From contig OY821744.1 of assembly GCA_963682055.1 (NCBI GenBank), forward strand, positions 191,001 to 255,000: a stretch of 64,000 nucleotides of DNA, written 5' to 3'. How positions within the stretch are numbered: the stretch's first letter is position 1; every line of letters begins with the position of its first letter. The notes beneath the pieces are model-generated. The model did no database searches and was not told the origin of the DNA. It saw only the letters and a program-made list of their open reading frames with translations. Shown here piece after piece: positions 13,746 to 27,514 of the stretch. The DNA is from Primula veris. Taxonomy: Eukaryota > Streptophyta > Magnoliopsida > Ericales > Primulaceae. The translations under genes and the position numbers were made by a program.

Positions 13746-14757
13746 TTAATACTTTTAATCATCCATTTTTGTGTTGTACTACCACCCGTTAAAAAAAGTA
13801 AATAAAAAAGAGAACAGTTTCACGGATGTTTGGAATAATCCTTAGAAAAGTAATAATAATAGTAATAATGGTAATAGGTGGAAAAAGAAAATGAAAAGAA
13901 AAGGAATAAGGAAGGAGTTGATGTTGAATTAAAGAAGAACAAGGCAGTGTCTTCACATGCTCAATGGAGGGAAGAAGTGAATTTTGAAAAATAGCTTTGT
14001 AATGATCTCTAAACTTGATAAAATGAGATACTATATGCAATTATTAAGGTGTTACATTTGTGAAATTGCACTCGTATCCTTCTTGATTTATTCCACTTGT
14101 TTTGTATGGTATATTTGTAATTTTGATTTAAAAGAACATGAATACTGGTAGTAAAATGCAAGAGATGGAAAAGGAAAGGTAGTAGTAACAAGTTTTATCA
14201 TCTCTCTCAAAACTCAAAAGGCTAAAAAACAGTGAAAATTCCCTTCATGTTTGACTGTGTACTGGCTCCTCTGATAAATGAAAAATAAAACTTACTTCCA
14301 ACACTATTTAATATAGAAAATAATTTCCGCAAAAGCTGAAACCACAACTCTGGAAGCAGTAGTATATCCTCTCTTGAGTTTATCCGCACACTTATGCGAT
14401 TCTTGGATATAATTTCTTTTTAATTCAAGCGGTTAACTCCATAGTTCTACATATCTATACACTCTGAAATTAGCCATACATTTTAATAAGCTAATTTACT
14501 TTCTAGAACTACACTCAACTGGGAAGTCTTGATTTAGACACACAACAACGTTATACAATAACAATGATCCCCCCACCAACATATGCTTGAATCAGTCTCT
14601 CCTTTTAAACTGAAACTATACTGCTTTTGTTGCATACTAGTGGACTAGGTCCTCATTTACGAAGAAACTGCCTTATCATCTTCCACTTTCTCTACCTCTC
14701 GGAAGTGGTCGATAAAATGAGGAGAACAGCTTAAAGCATCTCAAAAGTACATTAATG
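13746..14757. other. Intergenic region between convergent FLZ and ARF genes
   Basis: About 1 kb between the stop codons of two genes that converge. It must hold both 3' UTRs and polyadenylation signals. AT-rich, no repeat or open frame that I would call a gene. Confidence 0.6.
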
Positions 14758-17700
14758 TTACAAGTTTCCCCTATCAGAGCTGCTACAGTCTTGATTTGGG
14801 AGCACATTGTTGCCGAAATCTCCATCCAAGCTCATAGCCTGCACTTCTTGTGGAGATAGAATTTTGATGCATCTCACGCAACTTACAAACTCCCTGCACA
14901 TTAGTAATATCGTCAAATAATTAAACTGAAGGTTTGGTGGATGATGTCATGTGGTCGCAAACAGCTAAACCTTTTGTTTTAACTAAGTGATGGCTATTCA
15001 TTTAAGTCTTCCGGTAGAATCTGCTACCGTATCACACTTATTTGTCAATTTAGAACCACCACGTTATACAATTCGACTGAAAAGCAGTACGTTGACAAAT
15101 AATTGTAGTACTGAACTAAATTTTCCATAGTTGGTAAAACAATTTTTGCTGACATTATAAAGTACAGTAAAATAATAATCTACATGCACTGAAATTGTCA
15201 TCATGCTTAGACGGTAGACCGAAATATGGAAAAAACCTTTTCTTTTTCTTAATAAGTTGGTTAAGATCTCAAAAGATTGAACTTTGAAGTTATCAATAAA
15301 GCATAAGCCTAAAGATCTCAAAAAACCTTTCCTACATTTGCTTCCGAGTCTCTGACATAATTCTGATCATGAACTCTCACTCTTTAGTTAACAATTAAAT
15401 GTAGGAAAGAACTATAATGAACAAGAAAAAAGTTAAAATACATGAAAAGGCCAATTTTATGGACTTACTCCCAAGGATCATCCCCTACAAGCAGGACATC
15501 ACCCTCGTGATCCACATAAACAAGTTTCCAACCCGCCCTGTGTCTGTCCTCCAGCTGTCCCTCTATCCCAAACATGCGTGTCAAATCTTGTTTCAGTTCT
15601 TCATAACACGCGTAGCTTGACATATCTATCGATCTCCCAACCGCTCCTCGCTTGTAAACCTTCACATAAACACCCACATTTTCCTAATTCAGTTGTGTAA
15701 AAATACATCATGAAATTATGACATTGTTTGATTGCAGATCTTCCGTTTTTAAGCTGACCTCTTCAGGTATTTTATTTTTAGCCAGGAAAAGCTATAAGCT
15801 TGAAGCTATAGATGAGCTCTGTCTTCTCAGACACAAAAAGGCAGACAATCTGCTTAAAAGCTGAGTTTTTTTCCCACCTTAAAAGTCTGAAAAGGCTAGG
15901 AGCTTTTTTTAAGAAAATAAAAGAAAACAGACCCAGTTTTTTTTCCTTTTGGCTTAAAAGCTGGGGGTTTTCTTATTTTCCGGCCAGAAAAGCCAGTATT
16001 TTTATGCTGGATGAACCATTTTTTCCCACAAACTTAAAAACCCCTTGTTTTTCTTAAAAGGTGAAAATAACAGGCCCATTAGATTAATTTCTATATGTTG
16101 TTCTTCTTCCATACCTTTGTATAAGTCCGCATTCGTTGCAATTGTGGCTGTTGGACCCATCCGCCTTTGTTCATAAAGCTTCCATCGTTTATCGTCGAAT
16201 CAATCGACCCAAATGCCAAATCCGGAACTCCAAACGACTGAGAAACCATCGATGACGAAAGTTGAGCCTGTGTATCATTAATCCCATCATAATTTGAAAT
16301 CACCCCATCCCCAGAAGACAAATTATTGGAAAAATCTTTTTCTGGCCCCACCAAGTCCTTTGCCAGCAAAGTGTCATTATGATTATTCGAAATTATACCC
16401 AACTGACCACCACTCATGCTGGTCCCAAATGGAACACTATTGTTGTTCATAGGATCACTACCATGAAACGTTTCTCTAAACATAACCGGTTGTTCATTAA
16501 ATGTCAATGGGATGTTGTTCATCTGGTGCAAATTGACATCGTTTTGGGAGATACAAATCGAAGTCCCAGAAGTAGACTCCAAGTAGTCCATTTGGGGCAT
16601 GACATTTGTTGGGTATATGGGAGGGATCAAATGCCCTTGGTTCTGATTCGGGGATACGTTGATCGAGGATTTAACATCAGATTTCAGCTTAACAGACATG
16701 TTTTCAAATTGATTCGAACTCATCATAGCATTCATGTTCGGTTGTTGAATAGTATTTGGACCGTTGTTGGTAGAGGGTGAAGTTGAGCAAGATGGGATGT
16801 CGTCCGTTATTCCAGATAGTCCAGCTGTCGAGAGCTGATTGGTCAACGGTTGTGGCAGAGGCTGATACCTCGTTTGCTGTGGTGGATTAGAGAACTGTCC
16901 ATTTATTTGGATATTATTAGTTTTTGAGACTTGTTGGGGGATGTTTTCAACAAGTTGGGTCGGTGTTGTGGCTCTAGAAAAGGTCTGAGATGTGTCTAAG
17001 ATCTGTCTTTGCTGGTCTTGTACTTGAGAGAGAGTGGTAGACGACTGTTGGGATAAAAACGCTTGTTGCTGCTGTTGTAGTTTGCGTAAAAGTTGAAGCT
17101 GCATTTGGTTTTCCGACATATTTATCTGTTGGTTTACTTGATCTGGCTGTATCTGGGCATGACTTGGATTCTGAGAAATATTTTGAGATATATTTCTAGG
17201 AATCTGTTGGTTCTGAAACACTGAATGCTGCTGCTGCTGTTGTTGTTGTAATTGCAGCTGTTGGTGCTGCTGTTGTTGAAGACTATTCGGTGTTTGGACA
17301 ACAACCTGTGACTGCATAATCTGTTGTTGGTTTTGATTAGTCAAACTTTGTTTAGTTTGCTGGGTTATATCGGCGATTTGTGCCATTGGGTTGTTGAAGT
17401 TTGAACGCTGTTGTAGCTTTTGTATCTGATCGAGCTGTGGATTCTGAGCATTATTGAACTGGATGGTATTTGGCATTTGCTGAGCTGGCAGGCCTAACTG
17501 GCGGGATGGATCCGTTCCAACAGGAACGGAACTTGAGAACGAATTCATATAATTTGTTTGAGCCATAGGAGGACCTTGTTGCATGTTCATCCACTGTACC
17601 AAGCTAAGGCCAGGAAGTTGTGATTGAGGGTCTTTCATGAATGTATCATTATCACCTAGCCAAGGCATTGTTCTCTTGAATAAGGAATCAAGATCAGAGG

Positions 17701-20700
17701 TATCATCATCTGTATATGAATAATATGATTAAAAATTAAGAGAGAGGATAAAAAAACCAGCTTTAGATATGCAAGTGTAATATCGTAGTTCTGTTGTAAG
17801 TATATATTCAGAGTTGAAATCATCATAAGTATGCCCTAAAGCACTCGATCCAATTATGCACCATAAAAGGACCACAAATAAAGGTTCTTCAAAATATATA
17901 GGTTTAACCTAGACAAGGACAGATGGAACATCTAGACCATTGATTTTGTGTAGTGTTCTAAATAAATAACATGTATAGATGATGCCACCCACCCACTAAT
18001 ATCTAGGGCATTGCCTTGGAGGAACCTCGGCAAGGTTTATTTAAAGTAAAAAAAAAAAACATAAGAAGCCGACAATTCCTTAGGTGTCATTACTTGCCAA
18101 ATACACGAAAGATATTATCACGGCAATTTTTCATCTAGAAAAGTCAGAATTAACCGCCACCTGGCATTCCTGGCACCCGAGGACGCTTTGAGCGAAAGAA
18201 TGGGGGAGTTGGACAGATAAAGAAAGGTGCTGTCACAGGTTCAATCTCCCAAATCGAAACACGATTACGCCTTTCACCACCAGTTGATTCATCCCAACCG
18301 ACCTATTAAAGAAAAATAATTTAAACATAGGTTACTTAAGAAATATCATTAATCACAAGTGAAAGGAGTAAATTAGACGCAAAGTCACAAACACAATCAC
18401 AATCACAATCTTATACCTGCAAATTTCTCCATTGTGAGTTCTTCCATCTTACAGGATCTAGATCACTAATTCCTGTGATAGTACCCATATACCTGCAAAA
18501 TATTTGAAACTATTATTTCTGTTTAAAAAATCAGCAACGTTGCAAAATCTGCTGCTTTAGAGCTACATAACATAGTACAAAATTACAACTACCTCCTGGT
18601 TCCCGACTCTTCAGTTTCGAACATCATTCTGAACCGCATTCCAAGAGATAACTGATTGCTACATACGGATTTGTAATATTTAGCCAACGGTATTACAAAT
18701 TCTGATGGACTTGCCCTGCATTTACAAGAAGTTTCCCAGATAAATATCGAAGAATCAAAGTTATAAACCCCAAAAAGAAAAGATTGCCAGGAAAAAAAAT
18801 AAAAAAAAAGTTAAAACCTTGGATTATAGAAGACGGTGAAGGGGCTATTATTTGCAGCGGCATGAGCTGCTGCTGCTAATATCCCGATATGCATACTATC
18901 ACTTGACAACACCGACGATGACAAATTCGTAGGCTGCCTGTTTGCCCGTCTAATTCCCAAAAGAAGCTGTTGTTTTTCATCCCTAAAACATAACGGAAAA
19001 ATAAATTAAAAAATGAAACATTCTCGATGGATAATTTGGCAGTTTACAGTATTATATAAGTCCAATACCTTATAAATAAGACCGAGTCACCGGCAAAAAG
19101 TCGTTTGCCACTAACAAATAGGCTCCATCCCGTAGTCAGTAGATGACGTTTTGGTTGCCCTGTAATTATATGTACACCCGTATCTAATCATCCAAGCTGA
19201 ACTAAAGGAAAAGATCATCTACAATAGTAACTAATAACAAAGTAATACACTTTTGAGTTAAATAACAAACCTACCCCGATAAATATGGCGAAAAGTCCAT
19301 ACATTATCATGAAGATCCCTAGCTACAAGCTCTTGAGCAGGCGGTGTCATAGTGAAATCCTATGAAAACAAGAGTATTTGCGTGCTTGATATAAGCACAA
19401 GTCAATTTTTAAATCCAATATATTATCTTTCAGTATTTCATTGTGCTTACAAGAAGTGGGAAGATCTTTTCGGCAGCACGCCGAGGCACAGAGAAACCTC
19501 CATGAGTGCTTGTGTCACTTGCCGTCAAAGTTTTGCAAAAAAACTCTGTTTGTGGCTTATGAACTTTCATTGACAAATCTGATCTCAAAAGAGCATCCTT
19601 GTCAAACTGCATAGAAGGATTGAAATTTTATACATTTCGAATGCTTCTCTTATATTTATTTTATCAATAAGCTTATTATAGCAAAGTGGAATATTTGTAT
19701 GAAAGCAAGATCTTACTGAGGGAACAGGTTTAAGCGTCATCTGAGCGTATACTTCATCTGTCTCTGGATCCGCCTGAGGATTTGAGTGTAAATAAAAAAT
19801 CTATTCCAGTGCATGATATGGCTAAATAATACTAAAAGCCTAAAAGGTGCATACATGTAAAGTGATATTGTGAAGCAAGCATAGAAGCTTTGGGGGGAGA
19901 TTTGTGTAGTTTGGAATTTGAGCATCTGCATCCTTTTTCATTGATGCTGCAACCTGGAATAGATTTTCGTCACACATCTAACGAGGACAAATATCTAACT
20001 ATTTAGTATCGAGACCGTAGTATTAATCTATAACTGAAGTTATTCTACAATTTATGAGCAGCTTTACCATTTTAATCTACAACAGAATAATGGGATGAGG
20101 AAATAAATTATAGCAACTAAGCCGAAGCTTGACCAAATTTACACCTTACCCAGGTATCACCAAATTAATATGTTAATTCCAATCCTAAGCCAAAATCACG
20201 ACACATGAAAAAACATGTTTTTTAGGATCCTCTTTTTACCCTTGGGTACAACTATGATATGTCATTTTACCATTACTGCTTCTGAAATTAATTATTTCAT
20301 CTTTAAAGATGTCGTTTTCACTAATGGTCCTGAAAATGATTAGGATGGTAATAGTTGGGGGAAGTTGGGAGTGTTAACATCCTTATTTATGATCATACCC
20401 CTCAATTACCCAAAGAATGATGTAACGAGTTGTCCTATAAGATAAGAAGATGCATAGTCAAAGACCAGTCAAAGAAAACTATGTGAATCAAACTCCACCT
20501 AAACTTTTCATAGTTTTTCTCATTCAGTTATCAATTCTTTTCAAGTTCGAAAACAGTGAACAAGTTGAAAAAGTAACATTCTCTCTATCACTTGAATTTT
20601 ACTTTGCAAAGGGATACCACAAAGTTTGAACACGAAAATTTTCCAAAAAAATAGACATTTCCCAAACATTAAACAAGCATTCGATTGAACTTGTAAAAAT

Positions 20701-21096
20701 TGTCAACAACAATTAGTCAACAGATATAAATCATAAGACATGAATATTACTATTTTGAGCAAATCAACCACTAATAATAACAGTACAAATAGAACTGTAG
20801 AAGTATGATGATAATATATATAACAGTGCTCATGGATACAATATGCCAAGCAAAACAGATGGCTTCTTTGAAACTATGTTTGTTTGGTTGCAGCTTTTAA
20901 GCTATAAAATGGATTTTTGGATGGTGATCAAAAGAAACTGGGTGGGTTCAGACAGCTTCTAGATTAATATTATATATAAAAAAAAAAAAAAAAGTCTAGA
21001 TTTTTGGTTGTAGAAAACAAAAAGAAATAAGTTGTAAATGAATTCAAATGCAGCTTGTAGGCACAGAAAAAGAAAAAGAAAAGGTGAAAACAAACA

Positions 21097-21135
<39 letters not shown>

Positions 21136-21849
21136 CGCTGTGACCTTGTGGGAAGTAAACAACATGACTCCCAGCTGCTGGTAAATTCACCAATGGTCCT
21201 GAGCATGCTTGCCATAGCTCTTCATTTATCTTCTTCTTTTTCTCCCCTTTTTTTATTTATTCATTCATTTTTTCATTTATTCATTCATTTAAGAAACTAA
21301 AGAGAAAAACAACTTGTATTCTTTTTTTTTTATTAAATGTAAGTATACCTTTAATTATTGTACTTCATGTTTTTGGATTTTGGAAAGTACTTATCCATGT
21401 CAATTATTATTATAGTTGTTCCTAAACACTTGGTTTGATCTTGTTTAATTAGTTAATGCTCATTAATCATACCACAGTTTACCAAATTAGGAAAATCTAT
21501 AAAAACTGGTAATTAATCCTTAATCTTTAAGGGAATTCTCATAGCAGAATATAGAAATTAAAAAATTATATATATATATATATATATAATGGGTTTTGAG
21601 GTAATTGTACAAGTGGGAAAGTGGTAAAATAAATTTAACAAAAAAATTAGTTGAGAAAAGATGAAGTTTTAGTAGAGAAACAAGTAACAAGGGAAACATT
21701 AAAATAGCAATAGCAAAAAACAAAAACAAAAACAAAAAAAGCCCCATAAATAAAAGAAAGAGGTAGTAATTAAATTAATTACCATCAGTAGGGGAAGGGC
21801 TGAGAGTGGCCGGAGTAGCTCCGGCAGAGATCACCGGAGGAATCTTCAT
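14758..21849 (-). CDS. ARF19-like: Auxin response factor, ARF7/ARF19-like activator
   Basis: Transcription factor that binds auxin-response elements and activates auxin-induced genes. Fourteen exons, in transcription order: 21849-21783, 21246-21131, 19953-19855, 19773-19717, 19606-19451, 19359-19275, 19159-19069, 18982-18818, 18715-18593, 18492-18417, 18302-18155, 17709-16115, 15659-15469, 14893-14758. They keep phase and give 1034 residues. Domains: B3 DNA-binding (about 136-240, [37 protein letters not shown]), ARF ancillary domain (about 262-345, [15 protein letters not shown]), a long glutamine-rich middle region (395-926, single exon), and a C-terminal PB1 domain ([29 protein letters not shown]). 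The Q-rich middle marks an activator; the PB1 domain pairs with Aux/IAA repressors. The start MKIPP was chosen by comparison with ARF7/19 N-termini; an in-frame upstream ATG exists at 21978. Confidence 0.95.
15720..16085. repeat. Self-similar sequence in ARF intron 12, possible MITE
   Basis: Part of the intron between the Q-rich exon and the PB1 exon has repeated aaaagct/agctttt words in both orientations and ends in ataacaggcccatt, a phrase like the ends of decayed hAT-type MITEs. No clean inverted repeat or target duplication could be traced by eye. Similar cagcttttaagc words occur near 20890 and 55940. Confidence 0.3.
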
Positions 21850-24800
21850 ATTCCCCTGAAAAAGTTCACCGCCGACAAACTGTTCAACTTTAGAGAGAGA
21901 AAGAAGGCGACAAAAATGCTGTGTAGCTAAGCTATGGTCTCCTCTCTCTCTTTTTTTCTCTTTACACAAAAGACACAAAAACCCAGAGATAAAATACCTA
22001 CTTAATTGTTTTTATTTATTATTATTATTATTATCTGTCCATTTTTCCCCTTAAAATCCGCCCTTTCTTACTCTCTCTCTCTCTCTCTATATATATATAA
22101 TATATATATACACACATATTATGATAGGAGGAGTAACATATTAGTACAGTAATACTACATCCCTACTTTTGTAGGTGTATCTTAAAATTGACTTGATATA
22201 TAAACTATCTCTTATTCAAATAATAATTAAATTCATTTATATTGATCGAATATCTCGTGAATGATAAGTCTGTCACATTATTATGTTTTTTTTTGTTTTT
22301 TTTATTTTATTTTAATATTATTTAAAACATAAAATAGTAATTTTTTTATTTTTTAATTACCAGTGAATAATTATTTTAAGACAGCCCAATAAAAAATAGA
22401 TAGGGAGAGAGAGAGTAGTACAACAAAGAATACTCATTATTTACTACACTCTTATTTCTATTTTCACTTTAATAAATACGCAGTAGTATTATTACTCACT
22501 TCTACTGTTTATTACTCACTTCTACTGTTTACTAATTGCATACCACTCTCTTTTTTATTCTTCTTCTACTATATCTTATCTTATCTTTTAATCCATTGTT
22601 ATACCACTTTACTTACACTTATCCTCCTCTTATCCTTCTCTTTTAATAATTCAACCAAAATTAATTTAACCATTTTTTTTAAAAAAATACTCATATATTT
22701 TTTTTATTAATTACAATAATATCATACTCACATAAAATAATATAAAAATTAATAATTAATAACACTATTTATCCCTCTTTAGTAACCAAACATTCTTTTA
22801 AGTCTTATCATCTTATATTATTTTCTTTTGTATTATTCACATATTTGTATCATAACTACATTTATTTTATATATTTTGATTGCATTGCGCGTCACACACG
22901 CAACACGTGGTGCACGATTAGTAGTATATACTAGTCTATTACTAGTTATCATTTCATTGGATTTGAGTTAGTAAATAGTAAACACATACCCTTTTCATAT
23001 ACTCTTCACTAACCTCAATTTAAGTGGGAATATTTGTTAGTGAATTAAACTCAAATTAGATTTATGATTCATTTGTGTATTAGGAGGGAAGAAACTGACA
23101 CCACTGGATCATCAAAAGTTGGTTTATGGTTCCAATCCCACTCAAAATAACTTTCTTTTTTATTTTATTTTACTTTCTTCGCTCCACCATCTCTATTCTC
23201 TTTCATTCATTATTTTATTTTACAAAATTGAAAAAACTACTACGTAGTTCCTCCCAACATTAAAAACGTGCTTATGATCTTTCACTCTTCAAAATAAATT
23301 ATACCGTATTCTTTTACCCATTTTTTATGTGCAATAAGTATTATAAACGACCGTAAGGTTCACTAATGTCATAACTAATTTATAATACATGGTAAAACTT
23401 GTCATAGCTTATAATCATTTGTATGAATTTATAAACATTGGGTGGTGTCATATAATTGTTTGATTAAGTGGATGTTTGGCAGCCCTGTCAAAATTGTTTC
23501 TCGACGCGAAACAAACTTAAATCGTTGAGTCTCAAACTCAACGACCGGTATTCTAGGAAAATATAACTTTACGAGTCTTTTCGCAATTTTAAATGTTAAA
23601 GTAACAATCTCAAACAACGAGTGAGGGAATTGATTTGAAGCTCTGCTATCTAAAATGTAGTTCGCGCAAAAGACATACATACATTTAAAGCAATTTACCT
23701 TTATATGTGGTCTTGGTCCAAGCTTGCTAAAAAAAAAATTGTTTTTGTTTTTGTTTTTGTCTTTGTTTTTTTACTGCCAGCATCGAAAAAATATTAACTT
23801 TCGCTAACATTAATACCATTTTAATACAGGTGTTGACCCCACGAGGTGCTTAAATCTTAATCTTGGAAGTCTTAACCTCTTTTGGATGATAGTTACAAGT
23901 CACATTCATAATTTCGTAAGTAGCTACATTATGACATAAGAATACAGTGAAACTATTGCATTGAAAGTAGACAACAAAATTCGATACATTAAAAATTCAA
24001 GGCTAATTAGCAAGATCTGGTTGGAGTTAACGAATTTTGTTTTACAATAGTATCAATTTAATAGCAAATTCAAATAATGAATTAAGCATGATCCAATTTG
24101 GATTTTTCACAAACTATTTTCGAATAAGATCCAAAGCGAAAACAACTCATGTAGTATAACACAATCATATCATACAATATAAAAAACGTCATTATTAGTA
24201 TCTATGACGGTTGATGGTGTATGCCATTTGGGGACTTTATGTTCGAGTAACTTATAAAAATAATTTGGGGAAACAAGATACGGGTCGAGATCTAATTTTA
24301 AAGTTCCGACTTGTATTTTCAACTATATTTGGATGGATTTCATGGATTAATAATAGTCCATTCAACTAGAGTTGTGTGAGTTTTAAATACGGATTTAATC
24401 AAATTGCTCGTAAAGTAGAAAAATTATTTGGTTTTCTTGGAGTACTTCTCCAACCCACTTAATAATAATATATTTTATTATGCAAGTCTGAGACTCGCTA
24501 AGTGTGTGGCTATAAAGTAGGTTGAAAGAGTACTCAAAGAATACCAAATAATTTTTCGAGAGAGTAATACTACATAAACCACATTTTATTTAAATTCGTT
24601 TTAATTAAACCATCATCATGAATCATTATGACAATAGGAAAAAAAAAAACTAAATTTAACCTCATTTGTGGCCCACTTGATTTTGCAAGAATAACGTATG
24701 ACTTTATTTTGGGTAACAGAGTCCCAATAGATCACGTTTGCAGCATTGTCACAACATATTCATGAACATGGTAAATCATCTCTTGTTTTATGGTTCAAAT

Positions 24801-25605
24801 CACTATAAGTCTTAAGTAGTAGTAATTCTCTACGAAGTGCTACATTTATATATAGTAAGCCACGGGGTCTCAATTAAAACCCAAACCCATAATGAGTAAA
24901 ATACATACACACCAATTAAAATGGTCCCAAAGTCTCAATTGAAAAGTAATCAATCGTATTACATTTCAGCAACACCTTAAATTGGTTAAGACTATATTAA
25001 GTAGTCATAGCTAGCTAGTCTTAATTTCGATTTTCTTTCCCTTATCTTTTGTTGTCTTTGGACCACACAAGAGAGATGGAGATTATATAGAGGAGTATAT
25101 ATAGTAGTAGCACTTATGATTAAGAGCATGCGTATCAGTTTACTTACATTTTTCTTCGTATTTAAGTTAATTAACATCACTTTTATAGTTTTAGAATAAC
25201 AGTTTAACTTTATACATTTTTCAGCTTCTCTATCAAAATTATTATCATAACTAAATATTATTATATTTTAATATATTTTTATCAATTTTTTTCAACCCAA
25301 ACTAATTTACTAGAGCAAACAAATTAAATAACTTACAATTTTTTTCGTATTTAAAGTAAAAAGTACAATTTTACAACTTATAAGTAACGTTTTGGTTTAT
25401 ACAAATTATCAGTTTTTTTTATCAATTTATCTATCAAAACTATACAACTCATCTTTTTGTTATGTTATTAATTTATATGTGAAAAGTACAAATAAATGAG
25501 AGAGAATAAGATAAAAGTAAAAGAGAGAAATTATTATTTTAATTATAAGAGAACATTTTGATCACTTATATTTGAGTGATATTTGAGTTCATGTAAATTT
25601 AAGTT
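21850..25605. other. ARF leader/promoter and intergenic DNA
   Basis: Upstream of the ARF start: CT microsatellite and TA tract (about 22070-22110), then AT-rich intergenic DNA. A possible MITE lies at 22155-22407: its ends share an imperfect inverted repeat, catccctac...tatcttaaaat against ctccctatc...tgtcttaaaat. From 23400 to 25600 I see nothing recognisable apart from T-rich low complexity. Confidence 0.5.
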
Positions 25606-25699
25606 TGTTGAACATGGGTTCAATAATTGATTTTGATTATAAGTATGATTATGAATTAATGATTTTATATTTCGATGAAATAATGCTTGATCTTTTCCA

Positions 25700-26250
25700 A
25701 AAAGAGTAAATGTATATTTCAGGTCTTTAAAAAGAAAGAGCATTCGAAAACGAAGTCAACGGTTCAAGCGGAACCAAATTCGGAGCTAAAACGAAGAAGA
25801 TACAAGCATTCGAAGGTTAACGAGACCAGGACAAAAACGACCGATCGACTGTACAAAAACGACCGATCGTTTTTGGTCCAAATTCTTCCAGTGAGCAGGT
25901 CGAAAAGTCGACCGATCGTTTTATGAAACGATCGATCGTTTTCCAAAAGAAGTAAATGAAAATTTCAGCGCCAGAAAGATAGAGCACAGAAAAACGAAGC
26001 CACAGGTTCAGACGGAACCAAAATCGGAGCTAAAACGAAGGAGTTATGAGCTTTCGAAGAATAGCGAGAAGACCGAGAAACTGCCAGAAGAACAGTCGAC
26101 CGATCGACTGGACAAAAACGACCGATCGTTTTTGGTCCAATTTCTTCCAGTGAGTCCAGTATAAACACGACCGATCGTTTTCAGAGAACGACCGATCGTT
26201 TTCTGGAAAACGACCGATCGACTGTAGAAAACGACCGATCGTTTTCTACA
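25700..26250 (+). repeat. Palindromic cgaccgatcg array and tandem duplication inside solo LTR
   Basis: About ten copies of a 10-14 base palindromic core, acgaccgatcgttt or cgaccgatcgactg, occur between 25838 and 26250. They sit in a diverged tandem duplication of about 250 bp: a first unit from about 25713 and a second from about 25955 share atttcag...gaacc-aaattcggagctaaaacgaag followed by the palindrome cluster. This is the U3 part of the LTR, upstream of its likely TATA box. Confidence 0.75.
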
Positions 26251-26347
26251 GATTTCGAAAACAGCTTTTCAGCTTATTCTGGAAAGTTGCTTAAAACCAG
26301 TGGAACCACTTCCAACGGTCATATCCAGCAAAAACAGACTTTGTTGT

Positions 26348-26355
26348 TATATAAA
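26348..26355 (+). promoter_or_regulatory. Likely LTR TATA box
   Basis: The sequence tatataaa lies downstream of the palindrome array and upstream of the R-like region of the solo LTR, where a retrotransposon core promoter is expected. Assignment is by position and motif only. Confidence 0.4.
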
Positions 26356-27454
26356 CCACCCCAATATCTCTCATAAATCACCAATCACAACAACAATCAA
26401 TCCTTCAACCTCTCTCATATACAAAAACCCAAAATCACCATTTTGGTGAAATACTTCGAAAAGAGAGAAATTGAAGATAAAGAGATACAAGCTCCAACAA
26501 AGATCAAACATCATCGAAACCACATATTAGCTTATTTTAGAAGCAATCGATTGTGGGTGTTGTTTCAATTTTCGATAAAATTGTAACGAGTATTTTATAA
26601 ACTCATTTTTGTGAGCGAGTGATCGGGTAGAGGCTTTGTAAGCAAGTGAAGCTTAAAAGCTCTAGGTCTTTTCATTCGGGACACTCATAAAGTGTGGGGG
26701 AGCTTAATCGGTTGATTAGCTCATTAGGATTGTAAAATCCGAAAGAAGAATTATAGTGAATTACTCGGTAGTACCGAGGAGAGGACGTAGGCCGTTTGCC
26801 GAACCTCTATAAATCTTGGTGTCTTCTTCTTTCCCTAAACTTTTACTTTCCGCAACTTTATTATTGCTTATATTCTTGCTTGCGTTTAGGATTTCTAGCA
26901 TTTCATTATAGTATATTAAACGCTTAAGTTTAGAATTTGCATAAGTTGGGTGTTAGTTGTTTAGAATTTTTAATTAGGCGAAAATCGCCATAAACCTTAT
27001 TCACCCCCCTCTAAGGTTTAGCCGCACCGGGCCAACAAAGTTAATGGATAAGAAAACCGATGCGTATATAATTTTAAAACAATTTTTTTATATTTAATAT
27101 AAATGAGTCATATAAAAGAATTGATAAGAGTAACATGATACAATGGTTATAGGGTGCAAAATTGTGTACTTTTAAAAGATTATTAGCATAACTTGATAGT
27201 TATGATAAGTAGGAGATACACTTTACTTTAGTTATGACCAGTTATAAGCAATATATATATAGTAGTATAAAGTAATTGTAAATGTAGTATAGTATTTTTC
27301 ATATAAAGTAGACTTTGTGGGGGTGTAATAATAAGTAGAAACATGACGTGGAATGGTATGCGGCGGAATATGGCCCACATGCACATGCTTATATTGACAG
27401 TCTCTGTGTTTGTGTTTGTGTTTGTGTTTGTGTTTGTGTACCCCTCTCCACCTC

Positions 27455-27481
27455 CTTCTTCTTCTTCTTCTTCTTCTTCTT

Positions 27482-27511
<30 letters not shown>
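27455..27511 (+). repeat. (CTT)19 microsatellite
   Basis: Nineteen perfect CTT units in a row, just after a gtttgt tandem of about seven units. The Ser/Phe-rich open frames over it are products of the repeat. Confidence 0.95.

Positions 27512-27514
<3 letters not shown>

Larger units (their letters stand above)
25606..27037 (+). mobile_element. Solo LTR, probably Ty1-copia (SIRE/Maximus-like)
   Basis: A 1432-bp block begins tgttgaacatggg and ends ccgggccaaca, so it has TG...CA ends and TGTTG/CAACA terminal inverts. It is flanked by a perfect 5-bp target-site duplication, aagtt, at 25601-25605 and 27038-27042. There is no internal retroelement coding region, so this is a solo LTR left by recombination between two LTRs. 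The 3' half (gaggacgtaggccg..., tccctaaacttttactttccg, ttattcacccccctct) resembles the conserved 3' part of SIRE/Maximus-lineage LTRs as I remember it; that class call is inference. Confidence 0.88.

Noticed and set aside
16379..16780. Plus-strand open frame of 133 codons
   Set aside because: Antisense shadow of the glutamine-rich ARF exon.
21850..21978. Upstream in-frame ATG for the ARF (21978)
   Set aside because: The extension is Cys/Lys/Arg-rich and unlike ARF7/19 N-termini, which begin directly with an MK.P-type start; treated as leader.
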